A stretch of 64,000 bases of DNA from Deltaproteobacteria bacterium (GTDB lineage Bacteria; Desulfobacterota; Deferrisomatia; Deferrisomatales; JACRMM01). Below, one piece after another: positions 15,889 to 24,243 of this stretch (the stretch's first letter is position 1; each line of letters begins with the position of its first letter). Both the position numbers and the translations under genes were made by a program. The notes under the pieces are model-generated. The model saw nothing but the letters and a program-made list of their open reading frames with translations, was not told where the DNA came from and searched no databases. The stretch spans positions 1 through 64,000 of the forward strand of contig JACRMM010000015.1 of assembly GCA_016214985.1 (NCBI GenBank). Direction: 5' to 3'.

Positions 15889-17841
15889 TCAGAGGCCCTC
15901 GAGCCGGCCGGTCAGCTCCTCTCGCACGGCGTTCAAGGCGCCCCCGGCCAGAAGGGAGCGCCGCTCCCGCGGCGAGAGCGGGAGGAGGGTGCGCACGGTG
16001 GCGCCGGCGACCTCGAGGGGGATCACCTCCTCACCGGCCTCGATGCGGCGTCGAAGCTCGGGGAGGACCAGGCGCGTTCCGTCGGCCAGGCGCTCGTAGT
16101 CCGTCGGGTCGGCCAGGGTCAGGGGGACGACTCCGAAGTTGAGGAGATTGGCCCGGTGGATGCGCGCGAAGCTTTTCGCGATCTTCACCCGCACGGCCAG
16201 AAAGCGGGGCGCGAGGGCAGCGTGCTCGCGGCTCGAACCCTGGCCGTAGTTCTCGCCGCCCACGACCGCCGCGGTGCCGGCGCTCTGGCAGCGCTCTGGG
16301 AAGTCCGGGACGAGCTGGCTGAAGACGAACTGGCTGATCGCCGGGATGTTGGAGCGCAACGGCAGCACCCGGTTGCCGCCGGGCAGGATCGTGTCGGTGG
16401 AGATGTTGTCTCCCACCCGGAGCGCGACCGTCGCTTCGAGCTCCGCCGGCAGGGCGTCGAGCGCCGGAAAGGGCTGGATATTGGGCCCCCGGACGATCTC
16501 GACCGCGCTGCCGTCTTCCGGGGGCACGACGAGAGAGCCCTCGTCGAGGAGGTAGTGCTCCGGGTCCCGGATGCGCGGGTACTCCATCTCCCGCCCGAGG
16601 TCTCGTGGATCGGTGATGACCCCGGTCAGGGCCGCGGCCGCGGCGGTCTCCGGCGAGCACAGGAAGACCTGGTCGCCGACCGTGCCGGAGCGGCCCGGGA
16701 AGTTCCGGGGCATCGTGCGCAGGCTCACCTGGCCGGTGCCGGGGGCCTGCCCCATCCCGATGCAGCCCAGGCAGCCCGCCTCGTTCAGGATCACTCCGGC
16801 CCGGAGCAGGTTCAAGGCACCGCCGTGGACCATGACGTTCTCCATGACCTGTCGGCTGCCGGGGTTGATGTGAACGGAGACGCGGGGGTTCGTCGTGCGT
16901 CCGGCGACGATCGCGGCCACGACCATCAGGTCGCGGAAGGACGAGTTGACACTGCTGCCCACGAGGACCTGGTCCACGTGGATCCCCGCCACCTCCCGCA
17001 CCGGGACGACGTTGCCCGGGGAGGACGGGCAGGCGATCAGGGGCTCGATGCGAGCGAGGTCGATCGCGTCCTCTTCGTCGTAGGCGGCCCCTTGGTCGGC
17101 GGCCAGCGGGCGCCACGCGCCGCCCCGCCCCTGTGCCTCCAGGTACGCGCGGGTGTGATCGTCCGAGGGGAAGACGGTGGTCGTGGCGCCGGTCTCGGTG
17201 CCCATGTTCCCGATGGTTTCCCTGTCCGTCGCTGAGAGGCTCTCCACTCCGGGGCCGTGGTACTCGACGACCAGACCCAGGCAACCCTTCACGCCCCGGC
17301 GGCGCAATAGCTCGAGGATCACGTCCTTCGCGCTGACCCAGTCGGGGAGCCGGCCCGTCAGTCGCACGCCGAGCACGCGCGGGAAGGGGAGGAAGTAGGG
17401 GCGGCCGGCCATGGCCAGCGCCACGTCCAGGCCCCCGGCGCCGACGGCGAACATGGAGACCCCGGCCGCCCCCGGGGTGTGGCTGTCGGCGCCGAGCAGG
17501 GTGGCCCCGGGCACGCCGAAGCGCTCCATGTGCACCTGATGCGACACGCCGTTGCCGGGTCGGCTGAAAACGAGCCCGTAGCGGGCGCAGGCGGTCTGCA
17601 GGAAGCGGTGGTCGTCGGCGTTCTTGTGGTCGGTCTGGAGGAGGTTGTGGTCCACGTACTGCACTGACCGCTCGGTTCGGACCCGTGGCAGACCCAGTGC
17701 CTCGAACTCGAGCAGGGCGAGGGTTCCCGTGGCGTCTTGGAGGAGGGTGTGGTCGATGCGGATGCCGATCTCCTGGCCCGGGACGAGCTCCCCCTCGACG
17801 AGGTGGTCTGCGAGGATCCGCTGGGTGAGGTTGCGGCCCAT
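15889..17841 (-). CDS. Aconitate hydratase (short, Aquifex/Geobacter-type)
   Basis: A 650-residue aconitase interconverting citrate and isocitrate in the TCA cycle. It shows LLGADSHTPGAAG, SDDHTRAYL, EAGCLGCIGMG (two cluster cysteines), PRNFPGRSG and, in the swivel domain, ENYGQGSSREHAALAPRFL. Length fits the short aconitase group rather than the 890-residue AcnA. At the position where most aconitases have the first cluster ligand (GSCTN), this protein reads VGSSVNSSFRDL, Ser for Cys; this may be a trait of the subgroup. ATG at 17841 follows AAAGGGG. A longer upstream extension of the frame has no domain content and was not used. Confidence 0.9.
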   Translation of the reverse strand: MGRNLTQRILADHLVEGELVPGQEIGIRIDHTLLQDATGTLALLEFEALGLPRVRTERSVQYVDHNLLQTDHKNADDHRFLQTACARYGLVFSRPGNGVSHQVHMERFGVPGATLLGADSHTPGAAGVSMFAVGAGGLDVALAMAGRPYFLPFPRVLGVRLTGRLPDWVSAKDVILELLRRRGVKGCLGLVVEYHGPGVESLSATDRETIGNMGTETGATTTVFPSDDHTRAYLEAQGRGGAWRPLAADQGAAYDEEDAIDLARIEPLIACPSSPGNVVPVREVAGIHVDQVLVGSSVNSSFRDLMVVAAIVAGRTTNPRVSVHINPGSRQVMENVMVHGGALNLLRAGVILNEAGCLGCIGMGQAPGTGQVSLRTMPRNFPGRSGTVGDQVFLCSPETAAAAALTGVITDPRDLGREMEYPRIRDPEHYLLDEGSLVVPPEDGSAVEIVRGPNIQPFPALDALPAELEATVALRVGDNISTDTILPGGNRVLPLRSNIPAISQFVFSQLVPDFPERCQSAGTAAVVGGENYGQGSSREHAALAPRFLAVRVKIAKSFARIHRANLLNFGVVPLTLADPTDYERLADGTRLVLPELRRRIEAGEEVIPLEVAGATVRTLLPLSPRERRSLLAGGALNAVREELTGRLEGL

Positions 17842-17884
17842 GGTGCCCCTTTCTTGGGTGATCCGGAGACGGAGCCGCCTCGGG

Positions 17885-17920
17885 ACACTGCCAGTGTAAA
17901 GAAGGGGGGGCGTCTCGCAA
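17885..17920 (-). promoter_or_regulatory. Candidate aconitase promoter overlapped by a palindrome
   Basis: Minus-strand TTGCGA (17920-17915) and TACACT (17898-17893) are 16 bases apart, and the perfect palindrome ACACTG-C-CAGTGT (17885-17897) covers the -10 box. This arrangement suits repressor binding; the regulator is not known. Confidence 0.45.
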
Positions 17921-17985
17921 GGATCTAAAGTCCCTGTCGGCTTCGTCCGAAAGGAGCACGGGAACCCCGTTCCGGAGGCGGACCC

Positions 17986-18591
17986 TTGGCCAGCCCCTCG
18001 ATGCGCGCCTACCGGCGCCGCAACTTCTTCGTCAAGCACTGGTTCCAGGTGGGGTTCGCCCTGTACCCCATCCTCTTCCTCGCCGTGTTCCTGGCAGCCG
18101 GCAGCCTCTACCTCGAGCGCCAGGTGCGGGAAACCCTGGAGTTTCACCTCTACCTGCCGCACAGCCGCCTTGCCAACCCCTGGGACGTCGTCGGGCCCGC
18201 GGTCCTCCGGGTGGCGGTGGCCGGCGGCGGGGCCTTCGTGCTCGCGCTCGCGGCGTGGGTCTGGCGCCGCTTCGCGCGCCTGCACCGCGACCTGAGCGGC
18301 CTCGCAGCATGGCTCGCCGTCGTGGTCGGAGGACGCACCGGCGTGGTGCTGCCCGCCTTGCGTGACGTGGAGGTGCGCCTGCTCGGGGTCGGGCTCGAGA
18401 AGGCCGCCCGCGACTTCGAGGACTGGGACGGCGCCGTGGCCGCCCGCGTGGACGGGCTTTGCGCCGACGTGTCCGCGGCCCGGGCCGCGGGTCCCGCGGA
18501 GCTGCCCGAGCGACTTGCCGCCGTGCGGGACCGGTGGAGGGCGCTCGTGGGCGACCTGTCCCGCCTGCGGGTGGAGGAGGACCTCTCCTGA
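17986..18591 (+). CDS. Two-helix membrane protein with cytoplasmic helical domain, cytochrome operon
   Basis: A 201-residue membrane protein: a basic N-terminus (RAYRRRNFFVKHWFQ), a membrane helix (about 22-43), a short periplasmic segment, a second helix (about 68-90), then a helical, arginine- and alanine-rich cytoplasmic region to the end. The layout resembles the membrane part of chemoreceptor or HAMP-type sensors, without their signalling domain. The start is TTG at 17986 with GGAGG seven bases upstream. Its stop overlaps the start of the tetrahaem cytochrome (TGATG), and a similar protein follows that, so the three may work as one haem-linked membrane complex. Function not known. Confidence 0.65.
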   Translation: MASPSMRAYRRRNFFVKHWFQVGFALYPILFLAVFLAAGSLYLERQVRETLEFHLYLPHSRLANPWDVVGPAVLRVAVAGGGAFVLALAAWVWRRFARLHRDLSGLAAWLAVVVGGRTGVVLPALRDVEVRLLGVGLEKAARDFEDWDGAVAARVDGLCADVSAARAAGPAELPERLAAVRDRWRALVGDLSRLRVEEDLS

Positions 18592-19109
18592 TGGCCTTGC
18601 GCGCCGGGGGTCTTGTCGCGGCGGCGGCGGTGGTGGCGCTGGCGTTTTGGGCTGCGGGCGTGCCTACCGCCGACAACCCGCACGCCTACATGGACAGCGA
18701 GAGCCGGTGCACCGGGTGTCACCGGATGGAGAAGGATGGGAGCGACTGGATCTTGGATCCTCACATCTTCCGCTCGTCGGTGGTCGCGGTGTGCCAGGGG
18801 TGCCACCCGCCCCAGCGGATGGGTCGCTCGCACCCGGTGGGCTCCGATCCCCTTCGGGCGCTGAGCCTGAAGCAGATGCCGGACGGCCTGCCCCTGCAGT
18901 GGGTCGAGGGAGACAGCGACGGCGTCATGACCTGTGGGACCTGCCACAACCCGCACGTGCCGCGCCTCGGCCGGCAGAAGCTGTTCTCCCAGCAGCCGCC
19001 CTTCCCGGGGCGGCCCGGGGAGTACCTGACCTATTTCTTGCGCCGGCGCAGCCAGGATCCGCGCGAGGGGTTCACTCCCCTGTGCAAGTCCTGCCACCCG
19101 AAGCTGTGA
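18591..19109 (+). CDS. Exported tetrahaem c-type cytochrome
   Basis: A 172-residue periplasmic cytochrome. An N-terminal hydrophobic segment (LVAAAAVVALAFWAAGV) exports or anchors it, and four CxxCH haem sites follow: CTGCH, CQGCH, CGTCH and CKSCH. No further enzymatic domain is seen. It lies between two small membrane proteins with sensor-like topology and overlaps the first by one base. It may carry electrons or sense redox state or a ligand on behalf of the membrane partners. Confidence 0.85.
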   Translation: MALRAGGLVAAAAVVALAFWAAGVPTADNPHAYMDSESRCTGCHRMEKDGSDWILDPHIFRSSVVAVCQGCHPPQRMGRSHPVGSDPLRALSLKQMPDGLPLQWVEGDSDGVMTCGTCHNPHVPRLGRQKLFSQQPPFPGRPGEYLTYFLRRRSQDPREGFTPLCKSCHPKL

Positions 19110-19122
19110 GGACACACGCCCC

Positions 19123-19683
19123 ATGGATCGCGACGACAGGCCCTTCGAGCTCTCCTACCCCCTCGGCTTCCTGGCGCGGGCCGCGGCCCTGTCGGCCCTG
19201 GCGTGCGCCGTAGGGCTCGCGATCCTGCGCTGGGTCTTCTCCAGGGATCTGGGCTCCGAGTTCGCGCCGGCCTTCTACATGCTCCGAAACCTGATCCACT
19301 TCCTGGTACCCGCCCTCGTTTTCTGCCTGCTGGCCGCGCTGCTCGTGGCGTCGGTCGCGCTCTTCGCCGTGGCGGTGTTCGCCTCGCACAAAGTCGCGGG
19401 ACCGCTGTTCCGGCTCCAGCGGGTCGCCGGGTACCTCGGCCGGGGGACCCTGATCGGCCGGATCCACCTGCGGTCAGGAGACCAGGGGAAACCCGTCGCC
19501 ACGTCGATCAACGACTGGATGGACCGGCGAAAGGGGCGCCTGGCCGCGCTGAGAGTCGGAGCCGATGAGATCGATACCGCCCTCAGTGCGTGCGAGCTCG
19601 ATGCTGGGCGGGCGGACCGCGAGTCGATGAACGCTCTTCTCTCCGAGCTCGCTTCGACAGTTGGGGCCCTCAAGGCCAAGTAG
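19123..19683 (+). CDS. Membrane protein with HAMP-like linker, cytochrome operon
   Basis: A 186-residue protein with two membrane helices (about 17-36 and 60-85) followed by ASHKVAGPLFRLQRVAGYLG, which matches the first helix of HAMP linkers, and a helical tail. It has no kinase, cyclase or methyl-accepting region, so it would have to signal through another protein. It lies 13 bases after the tetrahaem cytochrome gene. Together with the gene at 17986 it suggests a split sensor in which haem and membrane parts are separate chains; this is inference. Confidence 0.65.
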   Translation: MDRDDRPFELSYPLGFLARAAALSALACAVGLAILRWVFSRDLGSEFAPAFYMLRNLIHFLVPALVFCLLAALLVASVALFAVAVFASHKVAGPLFRLQRVAGYLGRGTLIGRIHLRSGDQGKPVATSINDWMDRRKGRLAALRVGADEIDTALSACELDAGRADRESMNALLSELASTVGALKAK

Positions 19684-19686
19684 TTC

Positions 19687-19716
19687 TTGACACATCCTTT
19701 TCGTTTGAACTATCCA
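19687..19716 (+). promoter_or_regulatory. Promoter of the Fur-family regulator
   Basis: TTGACA (19687-19692) and TATCCA (19711-19716) are spaced by 18 bases, starting four bases after the previous stop. The local AT-richness contrasts with the surroundings and may include an operator. Confidence 0.65.
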
Positions 19717-19774
19717 TAGCAACCATTGAGTTCCCCGACCGGGGACGATCGTTGCTCTTGCGATGGGGGCACCC

Positions 19775-20206
19775 ATGAACACACGGTATGCTGACCGGAT
19801 CGTGGGCAAATTGAGGACGGAGGGGCTTAAGGTTACACCACAGCGGATCGCAATTCTAAACTTCCTGGATGGAAACAGGAGTCACCCATCGGTGGATGAG
19901 ATCCACCGGGAGGTGCTTCGGGCGTTCCCCACCATCTCGCTGGCCACCGTGTATAATACGCTCGAGACGTTGGAGAAGATGGGGGTCATCCGGGCGCTTT
20001 GCATCGACCCCACGCGAAAGCGCTTCGACCCGGATACGAGCCTGCACCACCACGCCCGGTGCGATCGCTGCGGCACGATCCGCGACGTGTGGGGGGACCT
20101 CGGGCCGACCCTGAGGCTTCCGGACGACGTGTCGAGAGAGTTCGTCGCGGAGGGAGCCTCGGTGTCGTTCCGAGGTCACTGCCGGGAGTGCGTGACCTAC
20201 TGCTGA
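19775..20206 (+). CDS. Fur-family transcriptional regulator (PerR-like)
   Basis: A 143-residue metalloregulator. The winged helix includes LKVTPQRIAILNFL and the recognition segment ISLATVYNTLETLEKMG; the dimer domain includes HHHARCDRCG and a second pair CRECVTYC that together form the structural zinc site of PerR/Fur proteins. Ligand choice (iron, manganese or peroxide sensing) cannot be fixed from sequence, but the short C-terminus and the zinc pairs resemble PerR. ATG at 19775 is chosen because a GGGGG run lies just upstream, while the in-frame ATG at 19763 has no ribosome-binding site. The next gene overlaps its end. Confidence 0.85.
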   Translation: MNTRYADRIVGKLRTEGLKVTPQRIAILNFLDGNRSHPSVDEIHREVLRAFPTISLATVYNTLETLEKMGVIRALCIDPTRKRFDPDTSLHHHARCDRCGTIRDVWGDLGPTLRLPDDVSREFVAEGASVSFRGHCRECVTYC

Positions 20207-21885
20207 GGTGCGTGACCCTGGGCCTGGCCCTTCTGGCCACCGCTGAGCTCGCGCAGGCAACGGTGTTGTCGGGTACCCACACGTGGTCCGGGGTCGTTCG
20301 GCTCGAGGAGGACGTCTACGTGCCACCGGGTTCGACGCTCGTGGTCCTCCCCGGAACGCGGGTCGTGTTCGCGCCGGCGCCCGGGACCAAGACCGACCCG
20401 GTGTTCTGGAACGGGGACACGGAGCTCGCGGTCGCCGGCTCGCTCACGGTGCGCGGGACTCCGGACGCCCCGGTGATCTTCGAGGGCGAGGGGCAGGGCT
20501 CCTGGGGAGGCCTCGTCGCTGCTCCGGGGGGGTACGTGGCGTTGGAGCGGGTCATTGTGCGCCGGGCCCAAGAGGCCCTGCTCGCGGTCGACGCCGGGTG
20601 CGTGCTTCGCGCCGTGCGGTTCGAGGGCGTGGACCACGGGCTCGTGCTCGGCCCCGGTGCCCGGATGGATCTCGAGGGCCTTCGGGTCGACGGCTGCCGG
20701 GTGGGGGTGCTGGATCTTCGGGACTCTTCGGCGTCTCGTCTGACCGGGGTCGAGGTGACCGGAGCCTCGGACGCCGCCGGCCTCGGCGCCGGAGGTCCGC
20801 CGAGGCAAGCCGAGGCCACGGGGACCCGATCCGGCGGTTCAACCCGCACCGAACTCGTGGGCGAGTACACGGTTGAGCACAGCGAGCGGTGGAGCGGCGA
20901 CGTCATCGTCTCTGGCCGCGTGACCGTGGTTCCTGGCGCGGTCCTCACGCTCGAGGCCGGAACGCGGGTGGCGTTTCGCAAGGTAGACTCCGACGGCGAC
21001 GGCCTCGGCGAGGGAGAGCTCCTGGTGCTTGGAGGCATCCGAAGCCTGGGCACGGCACCGGCACCGGTCGTGTTCGAGTCGGCGGAGGCGGCGCCGAGGG
21101 CGGGGGACTGGGACAAGGTGAGCCTGATCGCCTCCGAGGATCCGGACAACCGGTTTCGCTTTACGGTGTTCCGCCACGGCGTACAGGCCCTGCATGCCCA
21201 CTTTTCCCGGTTCGTGGGGGAGGACTGCTACTTCGAGGGGAACCTGCGGGCGGTTCAGTTCCAGGAGAGCGACGGGGCGCAGCTCGTGCGGTGCGTGTTC
21301 CGGGCGAACAAGCAGGCGCTTCGGTTCCGCGACTCGAGGGCCTCGGTCACCGGCTGCCGGTTCCTGAACAACCTGTACGCAGTGCACGCCTTTCGGTGCG
21401 CGCTCGAGTTTGCGGACAACACGCTCGAGGGCAACGTCCTGGGCGGCTTCTTCGCCAAGGAAAGCCAGGTGGTGTTCCGCGGCAATCGGCTGTCGGGCAA
21501 CCGCGACGGCGCCCGGTTGAAGGACCCGGGGTCGCGCGCGGAGATCAGGGGGAACCGCTTCGAGTCGAGCGTCGAGGACGCCCTGTCGCTGAGCCAGGTG
21601 GACGGCGTGGTGGAGGGGAACCGCTTCGACGGGGCGGGGTTGGACTTGGTCGGAGTCGAGGACTCCGGCGTTGTCCTCCGCGGCAACGACTTCGAGAGGG
21701 CCGGGCGCGACGCCCTGCACCTCAAGGGCGCCACCGACGTGGCCGCGCCCGCCAATTTCTGGGGAACTGGAGAGCCGGCCGCGCGGATTCACGACCGGCA
21801 GGACGATCCGGGGCTCGGCGGGGTCGTGTGGGCGCCGGCGCTCGCCGGGCCGCCGCCCCTGACCCTGCCTCTGTCCGATTGGTGA
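20188..21885 (+). CDS. Exported right-handed beta-helix (NosD-like) repeat protein
   Basis: A 565-residue exported protein made of parallel beta-helix rungs. The N-terminus (VRDLLLRCVTLGLALLATAELAQA) is a signal peptide; GTG at 20188 is used, with GTG at 20212 as an alternative. Two similar blocks each begin with a plug-like segment (PPGSTLVVLPGTRVVFAP at about 45, VPGAVLTLEAGTRVAF at about 250), and the C-terminal half repeats NRFxG/LxGNxxxG rungs (for example FRGNRLSGNRDGA, VVEGNRFDGAGLDLVG). Such proteins bind polysaccharides or act as periplasmic scaffolds; NosD is one example. No catalytic residues are evident. It overlaps the Fur gene by 19 bases and is probably co-transcribed. Confidence 0.75.
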   Translation: MRDLLLRCVTLGLALLATAELAQATVLSGTHTWSGVVRLEEDVYVPPGSTLVVLPGTRVVFAPAPGTKTDPVFWNGDTELAVAGSLTVRGTPDAPVIFEGEGQGSWGGLVAAPGGYVALERVIVRRAQEALLAVDAGCVLRAVRFEGVDHGLVLGPGARMDLEGLRVDGCRVGVLDLRDSSASRLTGVEVTGASDAAGLGAGGPPRQAEATGTRSGGSTRTELVGEYTVEHSERWSGDVIVSGRVTVVPGAVLTLEAGTRVAFRKVDSDGDGLGEGELLVLGGIRSLGTAPAPVVFESAEAAPRAGDWDKVSLIASEDPDNRFRFTVFRHGVQALHAHFSRFVGEDCYFEGNLRAVQFQESDGAQLVRCVFRANKQALRFRDSRASVTGCRFLNNLYAVHAFRCALEFADNTLEGNVLGGFFAKESQVVFRGNRLSGNRDGARLKDPGSRAEIRGNRFESSVEDALSLSQVDGVVEGNRFDGAGLDLVGVEDSGVVLRGNDFERAGRDALHLKGATDVAAPANFWGTGEPAARIHDRQDDPGLGGVVWAPALAGPPPLTLPLSDW

Positions 21886-21928
21886 CCTCCGCGCCGCCAT
21901 CGAAGAGTCACGACCCCGAGGAGACGCC

Positions 21929-23353
21929 ATGACCGCACGACGACGGATCTTGGGAACGAGCCTCGGCCTTCTGTGGACGCTGGCGGCAGGCGTCGCCGAG
22001 CCGGCGACCCACGCGCACACGCGGGCCCGGCTGGAGCAGATCCGAGGGCGGCTTCGCAAGGAGGCGCACGTCCACTCCGGCCAGGCAAGACCCGACCGTG
22101 CCCCGCGCGTGGCGTTCACGGTGCTGCCGGGCGACACCCACGGGCGCCTGGCCGAGGACCTGACCGGCAGCCGTGATACCGAGGTGGCGCTCCGCAAGAT
22201 GGAGCCGGCACTGAAGCCGGGTGCGACGATCCACGTCCCCGAGGCGATGCTCTTGCCCGGGCTGTCCGATTCGCGCCGGGACGCGCTCGTGTTCGGGCGC
22301 GTGTACCCGACCCTGTGGAGCGTGGCACGCGAGACCACGGCCCGCACCCCGGCCGAAGTCGGGCGCATGGCCCGCAACATCCAACGCATCAACGCGATCC
22401 TGTACCCGGACCGCCTCGCCTCCGGCGCGAAGATCCTCGTCCCCCGCAGCCTTCTGGCCCCGGCGAAGGAAGACCCGCTTCCGGCGGCTGCGGCGGTGTC
22501 GGCGGAACCGGGCGCAAGCCGGGAGCCGGCGACGGCTCCGGCGATGGCTCCAGCGGTGACTCCGGCGACGGTTCCGGCGGTGACTCCGGCGGCGTTTCCG
22601 GCGGTGACTCCGGCGGCGGTCCCGGCGGCGGCCGAGGCCGTGGTTCCTCAGCAGCCGCGGCAACTGGAGCTGCGCCGGGAGTTTCGGGCCTCGGATCTGA
22701 GCGGGCTCTCGCGCACCGCGGCGAGGTTGCCCGACCGCCTGCGCCGGATCCTGACCGACCAACAGCTCGAGGAGTTCCAGACCGGGCGAGGCGAGGTGAG
22801 CCTGGTCGTCGTCCACACCACCGAGCACAGTGGTTCCAGCTTCCCAAACACCGCGGGCTACATCCAGCGGAAGCGACTCGCCAACTACCTGATCGGCCCC
22901 GACGGCGCGGTCTACGAGATCGTGCCCGAGGAGTACCGGGCGTTCGGTTGCGGAGACAGCCTCTGGGAGGGCCGCTACGGCGTGGACCTGGAGGCGATCA
23001 ACGTCGAGATCTACGCGAACACGGCGGCCGGCGAGCGCCGCGAGGCGATCTCCGATGCCCAGTACCAGGGGCTGCGGGCGCTGATCGCGGATATCCGCGC
23101 CCGGCGGGCGGCCATCACCGATGCTCGGGTCCTTACGCACCGCATGGTGGCCATGAGCTACAAGTTCGGGATGCGCTCGCGAAAGGGCGACCCCTACGAG
23201 TTCGACTGGGCGAAGGCCGGTCTGCCGGACAACGCGCAGCGGGTCGACCCCGACGTGCTGGCGGGCCGCGCCAAAGTGTGCACCGACTGCCGGTACACGG
23301 ATCGCGTCACACCGGGGCAGACCGAGGCGGCGCGCCTGGTGAAGACCTTCTGA
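21929..23353 (+). CDS. Exported N-acetylmuramoyl-L-alanine amidase (Amidase_2) with LysM-like N-terminus
   Basis: A 474-residue exported peptidoglycan amidase. After a signal peptide (about 1-29) comes a region with two LysM-like stretches (VLPGDTHGRLAEDL and TLWSVARET...GAKILVPRS), then an alanine/proline linker of 12-base repeats, and a C-terminal Amidase_2 domain (about 285-440) with zinc-site candidates in VVVHTTEHSG and VLTHRMVAMSYK. The family cleaves the bond between N-acetylmuramate and L-alanine. A CxDCRYTD pair near the end is unusual. It is the third cell-wall enzyme in the first 24 kb. Confidence 0.82.
   Translation: MTARRRILGTSLGLLWTLAAGVAEPATHAHTRARLEQIRGRLRKEAHVHSGQARPDRAPRVAFTVLPGDTHGRLAEDLTGSRDTEVALRKMEPALKPGATIHVPEAMLLPGLSDSRRDALVFGRVYPTLWSVARETTARTPAEVGRMARNIQRINAILYPDRLASGAKILVPRSLLAPAKEDPLPAAAAVSAEPGASREPATAPAMAPAVTPATVPAVTPAAFPAVTPAAVPAAAEAVVPQQPRQLELRREFRASDLSGLSRTAARLPDRLRRILTDQQLEEFQTGRGEVSLVVVHTTEHSGSSFPNTAGYIQRKRLANYLIGPDGAVYEIVPEEYRAFGCGDSLWEGRYGVDLEAINVEIYANTAAGERREAISDAQYQGLRALIADIRARRAAITDARVLTHRMVAMSYKFGMRSRKGDPYEFDWAKAGLPDNAQRVDPDVLAGRAKVCTDCRYTDRVTPGQTEAARLVKTF
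22529..22624 (+). repeat. 12-base tandem repeat coding an Ala/Pro linker
   Basis: Eight imperfect copies of GCGGTGACTCCG code for A-x-x-P units between the LysM-like and amidase parts of the gene at 21929. Copy number could vary between strains. Confidence 0.85.
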
Positions 23354-23440
23354 TCCACGGGAGCGCGCCGCCGCTCCTTCCTCCCCGCCGCCGGGCCGCA
23401 TCGGCCGAGGCGCGCACGCCCGTGGATCCGCTCCCCGGGA

Positions 23441-24070
23441 TCAGGTCTCCGACGTCTCCATCCGCACCCCTCCTGCATCGATCGAAGCCGTGTCGAACGG
23501 GCCGGCGACCGCTTCTTCCTTCCCCGCGATGACCCGCAGGCCCTCCAACGCCACGTCCCGAATTCGCGAAAGGGAGGCCCCGTCGGCGCGGGCGTGGCCG
23601 AGCCGACCCTCCAGCCCCAGGCGCCGCGGCACGGTGAGGACATTGCCGGTGGGCAGCCGGCGGTAGGGCTCCCGGTGCGCCTCGGAGGCGTGGAAGGCGA
23701 AGGAGAAGGCTCCGTCCTGATCACGGCCGCCCAGCAGCACGTAGGAGAGCCGATGTGCTTCCGGGTGGGAGGAGAACCACGCCGCGCCCTGATTCTGGAA
23801 CTCGTCGTACTGGCCCTGGAACACCGAGAGTGCATAGGCCGCGAGGTCGGCCGTCGGCAGGGCTGCCCTGCGTCCCAGCAGGCGCGACAGGGTCCGGGAC
23901 ACGTAGACGCCCACGGCCGCGCCGCTCGTGGCCACCGCGGCGCCGGGGCCCAGGGGGAAGAGCTTCTGGAGCGAATGGACCCGTGTTTGAGGGCCATGGC
24001 CCACGGCGATGCGCCGATCGGCCGCGAGCAGGAGGCCTTCGCCGCACAGGCACGCCAGGAGCTGGGACAG
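23441..24070 (-). CDS. Proteasome-like Ntn hydrolase with probable CTG start
   Basis: A 209-residue protein whose N-terminal part SQLLACLCGEGLLLAADRR aligns with the start of proteasome beta/HslV-type Ntn hydrolases (T-T-x-x-A...GVVLAADxR), placing Ser2 where the catalytic Thr1 normally sits; LFPLGPGAAVATSGAAVG matches the next conserved block. CTG at 24070 is chosen because AGGAGG (24081-24076) lies five bases upstream and the promoter at 24136-24108 would leave out the only alternative starts (TTG at 24172 or 24136). Substrate and partners are unknown, and no ATPase such as HslU is adjacent. Fold assignment is moderate; the start is my inference. Confidence 0.6.
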   Translation of the reverse strand: MSQLLACLCGEGLLLAADRRIAVGHGPQTRVHSLQKLFPLGPGAAVATSGAAVGVYVSRTLSRLLGRRAALPTADLAAYALSVFQGQYDEFQNQGAAWFSSHPEAHRLSYVLLGGRDQDGAFSFAFHASEAHREPYRRLPTGNVLTVPRRLGLEGRLGHARADGASLSRIRDVALEGLRVIAGKEEAVAGPFDTASIDAGGVRMETSET

Positions 24071-24107
24071 GTGGCCCTCCTTTACGCCAGGGAGAGATCT
24101 GCCGCGG

Positions 24108-24136
24108 AGTGTACTGGCGAGTGGTGCCGACCACAA
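24108..24136 (-). promoter_or_regulatory. Promoter of the Ntn-hydrolase gene
   Basis: On the minus strand TTGTGG (24136-24131) and TACACT (24113-24108) are 17 bases apart, placing the transcript start about 30 bases before the CTG codon. Confidence 0.55.
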
Positions 24137-24243
24137 CCGCGCTTGACGTGGGTCAATGGCGGGGCGCGCCAACGACGCTACACTGCGTCGCGCACGGGCC
24201 GAAGCGAACGCACCCCGCCGGGCAACGAGAGGACGAACCGACG

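Noticed and set aside
17842..18285. N-terminal extension of the aconitase frame
   Set aside because: The extra residues are charged, low-complexity shadow of the plus-strand membrane protein; ATG at 17841 has a ribosome-binding site.
22529..22624. Possible CRISPR-like repeats
   Set aside because: Contiguous 12-base codon repeats inside a gene, without spacers.
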